Positions 55,109 to 63,292 of a stretch of 64,000 nt of DNA are shown here, one piece after another. The translations under genes were made by a program, and so were the position numbers. How positions within the stretch are numbered: position 1 is the stretch's first letter; every line of letters starts with the position of its first letter. The notes beneath the pieces were generated by a model. That model was not told the DNA's origin and did no database searches. It was given only the letters and a program-made list of their open reading frames with translations. This DNA comes from Candidatus Moraniibacteriota bacterium (GTDB taxonomy: Bacteria > Patescibacteria > Paceibacteria > Moranbacterales > UBA2206). The stretch is taken from assembly GCA_030645735.1 (NCBI GenBank), contig JAUSNP010000003.1, positions 124,001 to 188,000 on the forward strand. The letters run 5' to 3'.

Positions 55109-55438
55109 TTATATTTCTCGCAGCAGCCTTTCGATTTCATCAGCTTTGGACTCAGTCCGGTCGGTGATGAATTGAATTTTTGGCAACGGGCGCATATGCA
55201 ATTTTTTGTTGAGCGCGCCCTGGATGCGATAGAGTTCTTTCGTGAGAGTCTTTTGCGTATAGTCCATTTCCTTCTCAGGGAAGACACTCACGAATATACG
55301 AGTATAGCGAAGATCAGGCGTAGTGTCAACCTTGGCGATGGTGGCAAAAACACCCTCCTTTAGGGACAGATCTTTAAGGATTATTTCATTAACATGCTGT
55401 TTGATCAGCTCGTTGATTTTTTGAGTTCTTTCGGACAT
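55109..55438 (-). CDS. rbfA: Ribosome-binding factor A
   Basis: A 109-residue protein with a KH-like fold: EIILKDLSLKEGVFATIAKVDTTPDLRYTRIFVSVFPE (key part TTPDLRYTRIFVSVFP), ALNKKLHMRPLPKIQFITD (in part: LHMRPLPKIQFITD), and IERLLREI at the end. RbfA matures the 5' end of 16S rRNA. It follows infB in the same direction, but a 200-bp dispersed repeat lies between. Confidence 0.93.
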   Translation of the reverse strand: MSERTQKINELIKQHVNEIILKDLSLKEGVFATIAKVDTTPDLRYTRIFVSVFPEKEMDYTQKTLTKELYRIQGALNKKLHMRPLPKIQFITDRTESKADEIERLLREI

Positions 55439-55449
55439 AATATTGTTCT

Positions 55450-55622
55450 AACTTTTCTTTGGCAGCAAAGAAAAGTTACAAAAGAAACTGCCGACGCCGG
55501 CTCGTGCTGTCTAAATTTCTAGCTTACTCGCTAAAATTCCAATAAGTGTTAGAAAAGCTTTCTAGTATGTAATTTTTTAACGCTCGTGCGCTGAAATTTA
55601 GAAACGCACTTCGCAAGGCGCG
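55450..55622. repeat. Long dispersed repeat (copy B), inverted relative to copy A
   Basis: Begins CTAACTTTTCTTTGGCAGC with a TTTTCTTTG/CAAAGAAAA hairpin, then the GCTCGTGCTGTCTAAATTTC, TAGCTTACTCGCTAAAATT and GCGCTGAAATTTAGAAACGC segments shared with 53897-54030 in opposite orientation. It separates infB from rbfA. Confidence 0.75.
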
Positions 55623-55646
55623 GACATTTTTTTAAAATTATTAAAA

Positions 55647-57428
55647 TTACAGGGTTTTCTTTTTGACTTCCTCGGTGTAGCAGACGATGGTATCGCCTTC
55701 TTTGATTTTGGTTTCGCCGTCAAAGGTGATGCCACATTCGTTGTTCTTAGTTACTTCGTCTACATCAACTTTGTTTTGTTGCAAATTTATCAGCTTGCCT
55801 TTGCCGATGATGGCATCGTTGCGCATAACTTCAATCAAGCAATTTTTGGCAATCTTGCCAGAAACAACTTTTCCACCAACGATCATATCTTTCTTGCCAG
55901 TTTTGAAAAGGGCCAAAACTGTCATCTTACCAAAATCAGTTCGCTCAATAGTTGGTGGTAGCATTTCAGTTAATCTATTTTTAATGTCAGACACTAATTC
56001 ATAAATGATTTTGTAGTTTTTGACTTCAACCTTGCTAGACTCAGCCATTCTCTTAGCCACTGGAGTAGTTTCAATGTTGAAACCAAAGATAACTGCGTTA
56101 GCGCTTTGCGCTAGGCGTACATCAGACTCAGTAGTGTTCCCAACTCCGATACCAATATAGTTGACTGCTACTTCATCAGATTTGATTTCGCTTAGAATTT
56201 GTTGAATGGCTTCAAGTGAGCCTTGCACATCTGATTTGAGAATCACATTTAGTTTTTGAATTTTTTCATCACCGATAGCTTTGTAAATTTTTTGCGCATT
56301 GAGTTCGCCTGGTCGGCCAATTGGACCACTGTTACTAGCGCGAAGCGCTTCAGCGCGGGCAATGGACTTTCCGCTCACGACTTGCAAGATGTCGTTGGTG
56401 TTGGAAGTTGTATTGAGCCCAATCAAACTGATTGGAGTTGAAGGGCCAGCTTCGAGCAGTTTCTTGCCAGCAAAATCTTCAATTCTTCGTACGCGACCGT
56501 GAGCTGATCCAGCAATGATATCCTGACCTTCTTTGAGAGTTCCAGTTTTGATAAGAATTGTAGCTACTGGCCCTTTTTGTGGATCAAGATGTGATTCCAG
56601 AACAACACCCAAGGCATCTCTTTTTGCGTCAGATTTGAAATCTTCCACTTCAGCCACAAGCAAGATATTTTCCAAAAGATTATCAATCCCAATATTTTGT
56701 TTGGCGCTAACTTCACAGCACAAAGTTTGCCCACCCCATTCTTCGACCATAATCCCATTCTCACCCAATTCTTGTTTAACTCTTTGGATATTCGCCTCAG
56801 GCTTATCAACTTTATTGATAGCGACAATGGTTGGAATTTTTTTAGCTAGGAGATATTCAATAACTTCTTTAGTTTGCGGACGCACGCCGTCATCAGCAGC
56901 GACCACTAAAACTGCAATGTCAGCGATAGAAACACCTCGTTCGCGCATAGCGCTAAAGGCTTCATGCCCCGGAGTGTCGACAAAAGTGATGAGTTGACCT
57001 TTGCGTTTGGCTTGGTAGGCGCTGATGTGCTGAGTGATGCCACCAGATTCTTTGGCAGCCACACTGGCTTTGCGGATTGTGTCGAGCAAGGTAGTTTTTC
57101 CGTGGTCAACATGTCCTAAAATAGTTACGATTGGAGGTCTAGACTGCAGATTTTCTCCAGCTTCATTTTCTTTCTTGAGCATTTCAATCATTTTTTCCAA
57201 TGTCATTGATTCATCAGCCACAATGATATCTTCCTGAACTTCAAAACCAAGATCCTGCGCAATGATGGAGGCAGTTTCAAAATCTATTTTCTCATTGATG
57301 GTGGCAAGGATGCCATTTTTCATGAGTTCTGTAATAACTGTGCCTAGTGACAACTCTAAAAGTTCACTGAATTTTTTGACAGTGACAGTGGCTGGCAATT
57401 TGACAATTTTTTTGATATCTTCGGACAT
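55647..57428 (-). CDS. infB: Translation initiation factor IF-2
   Basis: A 593-residue GTPase that brings initiator tRNA to the 30S subunit. N-terminal IF2_N domain (KLPATVTVKKFSELLELSLG), G1 GHVDHGKTTLLDT (about residue 105), G3 VDTPGHEAF, G4 INKVDKP, then domains II-IV with the C-terminal EECGITFDG-like motif NNECGITFDGETKI. The long N-terminal region of E. coli IF-2 is missing, as is common in reduced genomes. Start MSEDIKKIV chosen over an ATG 42 bp upstream with no family similarity. Confidence 0.96.
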   Translation of the reverse strand: MSEDIKKIVKLPATVTVKKFSELLELSLGTVITELMKNGILATINEKIDFETASIIAQDLGFEVQEDIIVADESMTLEKMIEMLKKENEAGENLQSRPPIVTILGHVDHGKTTLLDTIRKASVAAKESGGITQHISAYQAKRKGQLITFVDTPGHEAFSAMRERGVSIADIAVLVVAADDGVRPQTKEVIEYLLAKKIPTIVAINKVDKPEANIQRVKQELGENGIMVEEWGGQTLCCEVSAKQNIGIDNLLENILLVAEVEDFKSDAKRDALGVVLESHLDPQKGPVATILIKTGTLKEGQDIIAGSAHGRVRRIEDFAGKKLLEAGPSTPISLIGLNTTSNTNDILQVVSGKSIARAEALRASNSGPIGRPGELNAQKIYKAIGDEKIQKLNVILKSDVQGSLEAIQQILSEIKSDEVAVNYIGIGVGNTTESDVRLAQSANAVIFGFNIETTPVAKRMAESSKVEVKNYKIIYELVSDIKNRLTEMLPPTIERTDFGKMTVLALFKTGKKDMIVGGKVVSGKIAKNCLIEVMRNDAIIGKGKLINLQQNKVDVDEVTKNNECGITFDGETKIKEGDTIVCYTEEVKKKTL

Positions 57429-57524
57429 TTTTTTTAAATAATCAATAACCAAGAAACAAATAACAAACAATATTCAATTATCAAATTTCAATATACAAAC
57501 TGTTGGTTATTGGAATTTGAGATT

Positions 57525-57544
57525 CCTGCCTGCCAGCAGGCAGG
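57525..57544. repeat. 20-bp CCTGCC palindrome (intergenic copy)
   Basis: CCTGCCTGCCAGCAGGCAGG, one base different from the copies at 49814 and 58329. It splits a stretch of TTGGTTATT/TATCTTG direct repeats between the DUF4446 gene and infB. Confidence 0.75.
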
Positions 57545-57599
57545 TGTTTGGTTATTGTATCTTGTTTCTTGTATCTTGCGTAGTGATTATTTTTAAAAC

Positions 57600-58115
57600 T
57601 TATATTTTCTTAGTATCAGCCACTTTAGCCAGCTTGATGGCTTGCTTTTCCTCTTCAGTGAGGGGATATTTTTCTGATTCTCCGGCAGTTATGGCTTTGG
57701 CATAAACACGAGTTCCTTCGCGGGTATATAAGGAGGAGATGGTTAGGCCATTATTTTTGCCATTCAGCATAGCAATGGCAAAGCTTTGATCGCCACCCAC
57801 ATCTTTGAATGGGTTATATCGAATTACGGCAACCTTGTGTAGTCCTTTGTAGGCCTGCATATTTATCTGATTGGAAATGTTGTATAGCTCCTGAATATCC
57901 TTGTCCAGAGCCTTAATCGACTTGGAATGACCAATAATAATGTCTTCAACATTTTTAACATTATTACCAGCAAAGAACTCAAGATTCTTTTTGTTGATCT
58001 TTCTGATGCTTATTTGAAGCAAAAAAATCCAAATAAGCATAGCAAGAATTATCATAAATAGGGTTATGATAATTATTGGCTCGTAATTACGCAATAAATT
58101 TAGGATAGGTTGCAT
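57600..58115 (-). CDS. DUF4446 family membrane protein
   Basis: A 171-residue protein with one N-terminal membrane helix (IIIITLFMIILAMLIWIFLL), a coiled segment (IDIQELYNISNQI-like: ALDKDIQELYNISNQI), and the DUF4446 core KVAVIRYNPFKDVGGDQSFAIA split as KVAVIRYNPFKDVGGDQS, then LNGKNNGLTISSLY and AKAITAGESEKYPLTEEEK. The family is widespread in Firmicutes and CPR with no known function. The ATGGCTTATTT string precedes its start, as in rpsA. Confidence 0.88.
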   Translation of the reverse strand: MQPILNLLRNYEPIIIITLFMIILAMLIWIFLLQISIRKINKKNLEFFAGNNVKNVEDIIIGHSKSIKALDKDIQELYNISNQINMQAYKGLHKVAVIRYNPFKDVGGDQSFAIAMLNGKNNGLTISSLYTREGTRVYAKAITAGESEKYPLTEEEKQAIKLAKVADTKKI

Positions 58116-58214
58116 AAAAATGGCTTATTTGTATATTAAAGCTAGCATTTATAGGGCGTTATGTAAAGGTCGCCTACGTAAATCATCTGAATGATTTGCT
58201 TCAGCGAACTAAAG

Positions 58215-58301
58215 CGGAGAGTACAGGAGTTGAACCTGTGAGGAGATTGCTCCCCAACCGCATTTCGAGTGCGGCGCGTTAGACCACTCTGCCAACTCTC
58301 C
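58215..58301 (-). tRNA. tRNA-Ser (CGA)
   Basis: Class II tRNA. Acceptor GGAGAGT/ACTCTCC, anticodon arm CCGCA-CTCGAAA-TGCGG giving CGA, long variable arm GGGGAGCAATCTCC, T-loop TTCAACT, discriminator G as usual for Ser. Confidence 0.95.
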
Positions 58302-58328
58302 GTATTTTTTTAGTGACAACTTAGTGCC

Positions 58329-58372
58329 CCTGCCTGCCGGCAGGCAGGTTCAACCAACTCGGCCACTCTTCC
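58329..58372 (-). pseudogene. tRNA-Ser 5' fragment joined to the 20-bp palindrome
   Basis: On the minus strand GGAAGAGTGGCCGAGT, then TGGTTGAA (58372-58349), is the first third of a tRNA-Ser with different sequence from the intact neighbour. It stops in the D-loop, where CCTGCCTGCCGGCAGGCAGG (58329-58348) begins. The rest of the tRNA is gone. This is the same break position and the same palindrome as in the tRNA-Leu fragment at 49797. Confidence 0.82.
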
Positions 58373-58441
58373 ATATCACAGGTTGTTTATTAAAGTTACC
58401 TTATTTTGTGAATGTTATCAACAGCAACCAAGATTATTCTG

Positions 58442-58471
58442 GTTGTTGAAATGTTATTTTTGTTGTAGAAT
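58442..58471 (+). promoter_or_regulatory. Possible promoter of the methyltransferase/transport unit
   Basis: TTGTTG (58443-58448), 17-base spacer, TAGAAT (58466-58471), 18 bases before the ATG at 58489. Moderate match. Confidence 0.4.
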
Positions 58472-58488
58472 AAAATTAATAAAATAAT

Positions 58489-59073
58489 ATGTCTTCGGAA
58501 AATATGACCAATGAAATTGAGTCTAGCAAAGTTCAGTCTTTCACGGTTAAGTTTATTAATCCGGAAGCGGTGATTGAAAAAATTGATATACCCAATGGAA
58601 GTGTGGTAGCTGATTTTGGTTGTGGCAGTGGTTATTTTTCTTTGCCAATTGCGAAAAAAATTGGCGAGCAGGGCGTAGTGTATTCTTTAGATATTCTTCC
58701 GCAGAGTCTCGAGACTGTGGCTAGCCAAGCCAAGACTGCTGGGCTCACTAATATTGTAACTAAGCGAGTCAACTTGGAAAAAGCTGGGGGATCACGATTG
58801 CCAGATGCAAGCTGCGATTGGGTGATTATGAAAGATATGCTTTTTCAGAATACAAATAAAAAAGTTATATTAGAAGAAGGCAGGAGGGTTCTCAAGGATG
58901 GAGGCAGAATTCTGTTGATTGAATGGAATCTAGAGGATGCTTCAATTGGGCCAAACAAAAGTTTGCGAATTTCCAAGGAGGCTTTGACTGAACTGATTCA
59001 ACAAACCAATTTGAGTGTTTTGCAAGAAGTCCCCGTTAGCAATTTTCATTATGGCCTGATATTGGTTAAATAA
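58489..59073 (+). CDS. SAM-dependent class I methyltransferase
   Basis: A 194-residue UbiE/Methyltransf_11-type enzyme. Motif I VVADFGCGSGYFSLPIA (about 40-56), YSLDILPQSLETV, LPDASCDWVIMKDMLF and LKDGGRILLIEWN (motif III region) are typical. The substrate is unknown. It is followed after 43 bp by a solute-binding lipoprotein gene, perhaps in the same unit. Confidence 0.88.
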   Translation: MSSENMTNEIESSKVQSFTVKFINPEAVIEKIDIPNGSVVADFGCGSGYFSLPIAKKIGEQGVVYSLDILPQSLETVASQAKTAGLTNIVTKRVNLEKAGGSRLPDASCDWVIMKDMLFQNTNKKVILEEGRRVLKDGGRILLIEWNLEDASIGPNKSLRISKEALTELIQQTNLSVLQEVPVSNFHYGLILVK

Positions 59074-59116
59074 AATATTTTGCGGAGGCTTAGTTTAGAT
59101 TAAAAATAAAAAAAAG

Positions 59117-60529
59117 ATGAAACTAAAAAGTAGAATTTTTTTATCAATGTTTATCATAGCCAGTTTGGTTGTGGTTTCTGGTTTTGGTTGCAAGCAAACA
59201 AATCCGAAGAAATATCTAATTAATTTAGAGGTTTGGGGCTTGTTTGATGATCAAGATACTTTTGCGGAAATAATTGATAATTACAAAAAAACTAATCCGA
59301 ATATTGGGAAGATTACCTACAAAAAGTTAATGCCGGACACATATAAGCAAGAAGTTATGGACGCGTTGGCAGCAGGAAATGGCCCAGATATTTTCTTGAT
59401 TCAAAATAATTGGTTAGCCCCATTTGCTAATAAGATTTATCCTGCGCCCCTAACTTTTCTGACGGAAAAAAGATTCAAGGATAATTTTGTAGATGTGGTG
59501 GCACAAGATTTTTTGAACACTGATGGTGCCTATGCGGTTCCACTGAGCGTGGATTCTTTGGGTCTCTATTATAACAAGGATCTTTTCAATGCCGCTGGTA
59601 TAACTAATCCGCCGAAAGATTGGAATGAATTTGTGGAAACTTCTAGAAAATTAACCAAGCTTGATGCTAGTAATCAAATTGTTATTTCAGGCGCAGCTAT
59701 GGGTACAGCTTATAATATTAATCGGTCAACTGACATTTTGAATCTGTTGATGTTGCAAAATCAAACGGAGATGATTGACGCGACTGGCGGACGAGCAATG
59801 TTCGATCAAATTGCTAAGAAAGAGGGTCGAAGTTCGATTCCGGGGCAAGAGGCTTTGGATTTTTACACTCAATTTGCCAACAGCAGTTCATCACAATATT
59901 CATGGAATTCAAAAATGCATTATTCAACGGACGCTTTCAGTGAAGGCACATTGGGAATGATGGTGAATTATTCTTGGCAAATGGATACAATCGCTAAAAA
60001 ATCTCCGAAATTGAATTTTGCGGTGGCTCCAGTGCCACAACTGCCTGAGAGCGTGCCCGTAAATTATGCCAACTATTGGGCGTTTGCAGTGGCAAAAAAC
60101 AAAACACCTGATACGGCGGGCATTCCACCAGCGCAAGCGGCCTTGGTGACCAATGATATCCGTGTGGCAGAAGCTTGGGGATTTTTGCTCTATCTGACAA
60201 CCAAACCAGAACAATCGGTGGCGACTTCCACTGGTGTGTCTGGCGCAGGCCAAACAGTGAATTTGAATTTTGATCCAGCCAAAAATTATTTAGAAAAAAC
60301 CCACAAGGTCGCAGCTCGACGGGACTTGATTGAACAACAAAAAACGGATGCCAAGCTTGGACCATTCGCAGAGGGGAATTTGATTGCAAAAAATTGGTAT
60401 CAAATAAATTCAGAAGCCATTGAATATTTATTTGCTGATATGATCAATCAAGTTAACCGTGGGCAGTCTTCGGTGGCCGATGCTCTCAAAACAGCGGCAG
60501 TGGCCGTGAGCCAAATGATGAGTAAGTAA
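59117..60529 (+). CDS. Family 1 solute-binding lipoprotein (sugar ABC type)
   Basis: A 470-residue lipoprotein with signal and lipobox (VVVSGFGC, Cys24), to be cut by LspA (12917). The mature part resembles maltose/sugar-binding proteins: YKQEVMDALAAGNGPDIFLI, AVPLSVDSLGLYYNKDLF and DWNEFVETSRKLT. No permease or ATPase for sugars is next to it; the downstream genes are VirB2-like proteins. It may serve an orphan or distant transporter, or bind glycans at the cell surface. Residues 260-300 are rich in Ser/Tyr. Confidence 0.85.
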   Translation: MKLKSRIFLSMFIIASLVVVSGFGCKQTNPKKYLINLEVWGLFDDQDTFAEIIDNYKKTNPNIGKITYKKLMPDTYKQEVMDALAAGNGPDIFLIQNNWLAPFANKIYPAPLTFLTEKRFKDNFVDVVAQDFLNTDGAYAVPLSVDSLGLYYNKDLFNAAGITNPPKDWNEFVETSRKLTKLDASNQIVISGAAMGTAYNINRSTDILNLLMLQNQTEMIDATGGRAMFDQIAKKEGRSSIPGQEALDFYTQFANSSSSQYSWNSKMHYSTDAFSEGTLGMMVNYSWQMDTIAKKSPKLNFAVAPVPQLPESVPVNYANYWAFAVAKNKTPDTAGIPPAQAALVTNDIRVAEAWGFLLYLTTKPEQSVATSTGVSGAGQTVNLNFDPAKNYLEKTHKVAARRDLIEQQKTDAKLGPFAEGNLIAKNWYQINSEAIEYLFADMINQVNRGQSSVADALKTAAVAVSQMMSK

Positions 60530-60556
60530 GTTTGTTTAAATTAAATTTGTATAAAA

Positions 60557-61831
60557 ATGAAAATTAAATTAGTCATAGGTTTATTCTTGTTGTCGATATT
60601 TTTGTTGGTTCCAACAATTAGTCTGGCTGTTGATGGGGATTATGGCAGTGTTAATTTGGCGCCAGCCAACAATGCTGCTGGCGGACTGGTGCCATGTGGA
60701 AATGGTGGCGTGGAAACTGCTTGTACGCTGTGTCACTTCGTGATTGGTTTTCAAAATCTGGTGAATTTTATGCTGAAGCTGGTGATTACGATGGGGTTTG
60801 TGGGGATTTTTGCGGCGGGTGTGATGTATATCATTTCGGCGGGTGATGACAAAATGATGGGCAGCGCCAAGAGCGCCTTGACTGCTAGTCTAATTGGATT
60901 TGGTATCGTGATGGGGGCATGGCTGATTGTGAATGTGACCATCTGGGCTCTGGGCGCCAACATTGGTGTGGCCACAGGACAAAATTGGTATGATTTTAAT
61001 TGTTCGACAAGAAGTTCGACAGTTCCAAATTCAGCACCGGTGGTGACAGCAGAAAATTGTTGTGTTGTTGGACCTGGTCGTTGCTCTCATGTGAAAGATT
61101 CTAGTGAATGTTCATCTGGAACATATAAAACTGGATCCTGTGCAGACATAGCAGATTGTCTAAATGGCGGTACAGAATGTGGAATAGGTGGAATTGGACA
61201 ATGTAAATCGGGCGTACTTCCGGGAACTTGTCCAGATGGTTGGAGTGCTACGATGGGAAATCTTTCCAACCCGTGTGTCAGTGGTACAAAATGCTGTGCA
61301 AAAAATGGTGAGGCCCCTGAAACATGTGCAGGTGGTTCTGGAAAGTGTTTTTATGGTTCACTTGTTTGTCCATTAGGATATGGTAATAGTCTTGGATTAT
61401 GTTCAGCGTCAACATCCGCCTGTTGTGCAAAGAATGGTGAATCAACTGAAGTCTGTGCAGGTGGTGCAGGTAAATGTTTCAACGGCACAAGTGTTTGTCC
61501 GACAGGGTATACTAGTAATGTTGGTACTTGTTCAACAGCACAGTCCGTATGTTGCACATCTCCCGCAACTGTTGCCCCTGGAATTGTATGTGGCATAAAT
61601 AGTTTAGGAGAATGTAAGGCCGGAATTTGTCCAGATAACTATAGTGTGATATTGGGGAGTCCAACTAACCCTTGTCCAAATGGAACAAATTGTTGCGCGA
61701 AGAGTGGTGAATCAACTGAGACTTGTGCTGGTGGTGCAGGTAAATGTTTTTATGGCACTAGCTCATGTCCTCCTAATCGCACACGTACTGTTGGTATATG
61801 TTCGGCGTTGCAATCGGCTTGTTGTAAATAA
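60557..61831 (+). CDS. VirB2/TrbC-like pilin with Cys-rich tandem repeats
   Basis: A 424-residue exported protein: signal segment (LVIGLFLLSIFLLVPTISLA), two membrane helices of VirB2/TrbC type (about 71-93 and 105-135, with IISAGDDKMMGSAKSAL between), then 270 residues of Cys-rich repeats. Two module kinds occur in order A-B-B-A-B: A with CxSGxxPGTCPDGWS and NPCVSGTKCCAKNGE, B with CAGGxGKCFxG, CPxGY and SACC. More than 30 cysteines suggest disulfide-bonded surface domains. First gene of the pilin-like row at the right end. Confidence 0.75.
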   Translation: MKIKLVIGLFLLSIFLLVPTISLAVDGDYGSVNLAPANNAAGGLVPCGNGGVETACTLCHFVIGFQNLVNFMLKLVITMGFVGIFAAGVMYIISAGDDKMMGSAKSALTASLIGFGIVMGAWLIVNVTIWALGANIGVATGQNWYDFNCSTRSSTVPNSAPVVTAENCCVVGPGRCSHVKDSSECSSGTYKTGSCADIADCLNGGTECGIGGIGQCKSGVLPGTCPDGWSATMGNLSNPCVSGTKCCAKNGEAPETCAGGSGKCFYGSLVCPLGYGNSLGLCSASTSACCAKNGESTEVCAGGAGKCFNGTSVCPTGYTSNVGTCSTAQSVCCTSPATVAPGIVCGINSLGECKAGICPDNYSVILGSPTNPCPNGTNCCAKSGESTETCAGGAGKCFYGTSSCPPNRTRTVGICSALQSACCK

Positions 61832-61845
61832 TTTTAAATAAAAAA

Positions 61846-62667
61846 ATGAAAATCAAAATAATCACGATTTTATTTCTGCTGGGATTTTTTACTGCAAATG
61901 TTACAAGTGCAGCCGGCATAATAGAAGATATGGCAAATAGCGCTACGCAAAATGCAACAACCTATGTTGAAAACGCAGCAGCTGACAAAGTAAATGATCT
62001 AAAAGCTCAGGCAACGGGACAGGTTATGGAGCAAATTAACAAATATGCCCCATCAACAACCGCAACAACCTCAACGCCAGTGGCGCAACCAGTTGCTAGT
62101 TCTGGTACAGTATCGAGTACAGGTGCATGTGGCGCAAATCAATTTTGCAATCCATTGGGCAACGTGAACACTGTGTCGGGTGTGTTGAGCAACATCCTCA
62201 GCAATTTGAAAGGCGTCATCGCCAGCATCGCCATTGTATTTATTGTGGTGGGTGGCTTTATGTATATTCTTTCAGCTGGTGACGAGAAGATGATCACCAA
62301 AGCCAAAGCTACAATTGGTGGCGCTTTGATTGGTTTGGCTATCGCTTTGGCGGCGCCAACATTCCTAAAAGAAATTGTGGCGATTCTGTCCACGGGCGAT
62401 GGTGCTAGTGCTGATGCTGCCGTGGCTGCCGCGCCAACAATCAAGCAAATCGCGACCAGAGTTTTGAATTTACTGTTGTCGCTTGTCGGAATTATTGCTA
62501 TGATTGGTTTAGTGATTGGTGGTTCATTTTATCTCACTGCCTATGGAGATGAAAAGAAAATTGAAACTGGTAAAAAGATTATTACCAATTCAATGATTGG
62601 AATTGCCGTAGCAATGATAGCCTTGGTGCTGGTGAGACAAATCGCTGGATTGCTAGGAGTTCAATAA
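61846..62667 (+). CDS. VirB2/TrbC-like membrane protein with duplicated helix pairs
   Basis: A 273-residue protein with signal segment (IITILFLLGFFTANVTSAA), a helical Ala/Thr-rich stretch, and two copies of the VirB2-like pair of helices: residues about 120-170 (IVFIVVGGFMYILSAGDEKMI) shown as VVGGFMYILSAGDEKM, and 210-270 (GLVIGGSFYLTAYGDEKKIETGK, shown as GGSFYLTAYGDEKKIETG). Two tandem pilin-like units in one chain are unusual. 14 bp after the Cys-rich pilin gene. Confidence 0.72.
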   Translation: MKIKIITILFLLGFFTANVTSAAGIIEDMANSATQNATTYVENAAADKVNDLKAQATGQVMEQINKYAPSTTATTSTPVAQPVASSGTVSSTGACGANQFCNPLGNVNTVSGVLSNILSNLKGVIASIAIVFIVVGGFMYILSAGDEKMITKAKATIGGALIGLAIALAAPTFLKEIVAILSTGDGASADAAVAAAPTIKQIATRVLNLLLSLVGIIAMIGLVIGGSFYLTAYGDEKKIETGKKIITNSMIGIAVAMIALVLVRQIAGLLGVQ

Positions 62668-62689
62668 ATTTGAAAAAATAAAAAAACAA

Positions 62690-62778
62690 GCCGATGCGAA
62701 TCTACGAAAGTACACGAATCTACGAACCATTTTCGTATATTTCGTAGATTCGCATTGAATTCGTAGTTTCGAATCGGC
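62690..62778. repeat. TTCGTAGATTCG inverted repeat before a pilin-like gene
   Basis: ATGCGAATCTACGAAA (62694-62709) is inverted at 62740-62755 (TTTCGTAGATTCGCAT), and an outer GCCGAT/ATCGGC pair encloses it. A related copy forms the start of lspA (13296-13340). It may terminate the upstream unit. Confidence 0.75.
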
Positions 62779-62802
62779 ATAATCTAGAAAGGTGGGTGTA
62801 AT

Positions 62803-63165
62803 ATGAAAAATAAAATTAAAGCATTAGCTTCTGCTTCAGCATTGACGATGATGGCTTTGCCAGCTTTGGTTTCTGCAGCGCCAGCATTTCAAGCGCCTGC
62901 TGGAACCGGTTTGCCAGAAGGATCAATCACCGGAATCATCACTAACATTATGAACTGGCTTTTGATGCTAGTTGGAATCATCGGTGTGATTGGTTTCGCA
63001 ATCTCTGGTATTCTATATATGACAGCGGCTGGAGATGAAGGACGAATTGAACAAGCCAAATCTGCCATGATGTATTCCATTATTGGAGTTATCGTAGCAA
63101 TTATTGGAGTTGTTGTTATCAAAGCGGCTCAAGGATTGTTGGGTGGATCAAACTCATCATTCTAA
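62803..63165 (+). CDS. VirB2/TrbC-like pilin, short form
   Basis: A 120-residue protein with signal segment ending VSAAPAFQA and two helices (GIITNIMNWLLMLVGIIGVI, then IISGILYMTAAGDEGRIEQAK in part: ILYMTAAGDEGRIEQAK). This is the VirB2/TrbC pattern: pilus subunit or channel of type IV secretion. It has the best ribosome binding site of the group (GAAAGGTGG, 8 bases before ATG) and its own terminator, so high expression is likely. Confidence 0.82.
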   Translation: MKNKIKALASASALTMMALPALVSAAPAFQAPAGTGLPEGSITGIITNIMNWLLMLVGIIGVIGFAISGILYMTAAGDEGRIEQAKSAMMYSIIGVIVAIIGVVVIKAAQGLLGGSNSSF

Positions 63166-63181
63166 CCGACATTTCTATACT

Positions 63182-63214
63182 AAAAAACGACCTGTGGATA
63201 ACTGGTCGTTTTTT
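63182..63214 (+). terminator. Terminator of the short pilin gene
   Basis: AAAAAACGACC/GGTCGTTTTTT hairpin with T-tail, 17 bases after the stop codon. Confidence 0.9.
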
Positions 63215-63244
63215 AATTTTTTAGACTAGAATTTTTTTTGAAAA

Positions 63245-63254
63245 GTGGTATAAT
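63245..63254 (+). promoter_or_regulatory. Extended -10 promoter of the next pilin gene
   Basis: AGTGGTATAAT with TG one base before TATAAT, the same form as at 7724-7729. No good -35 box. Start about 63261. Confidence 0.55.
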
Positions 63255-63292
63255 ATAAATAGTAAAATAAATTTTTAAATAAACAAAAAACA

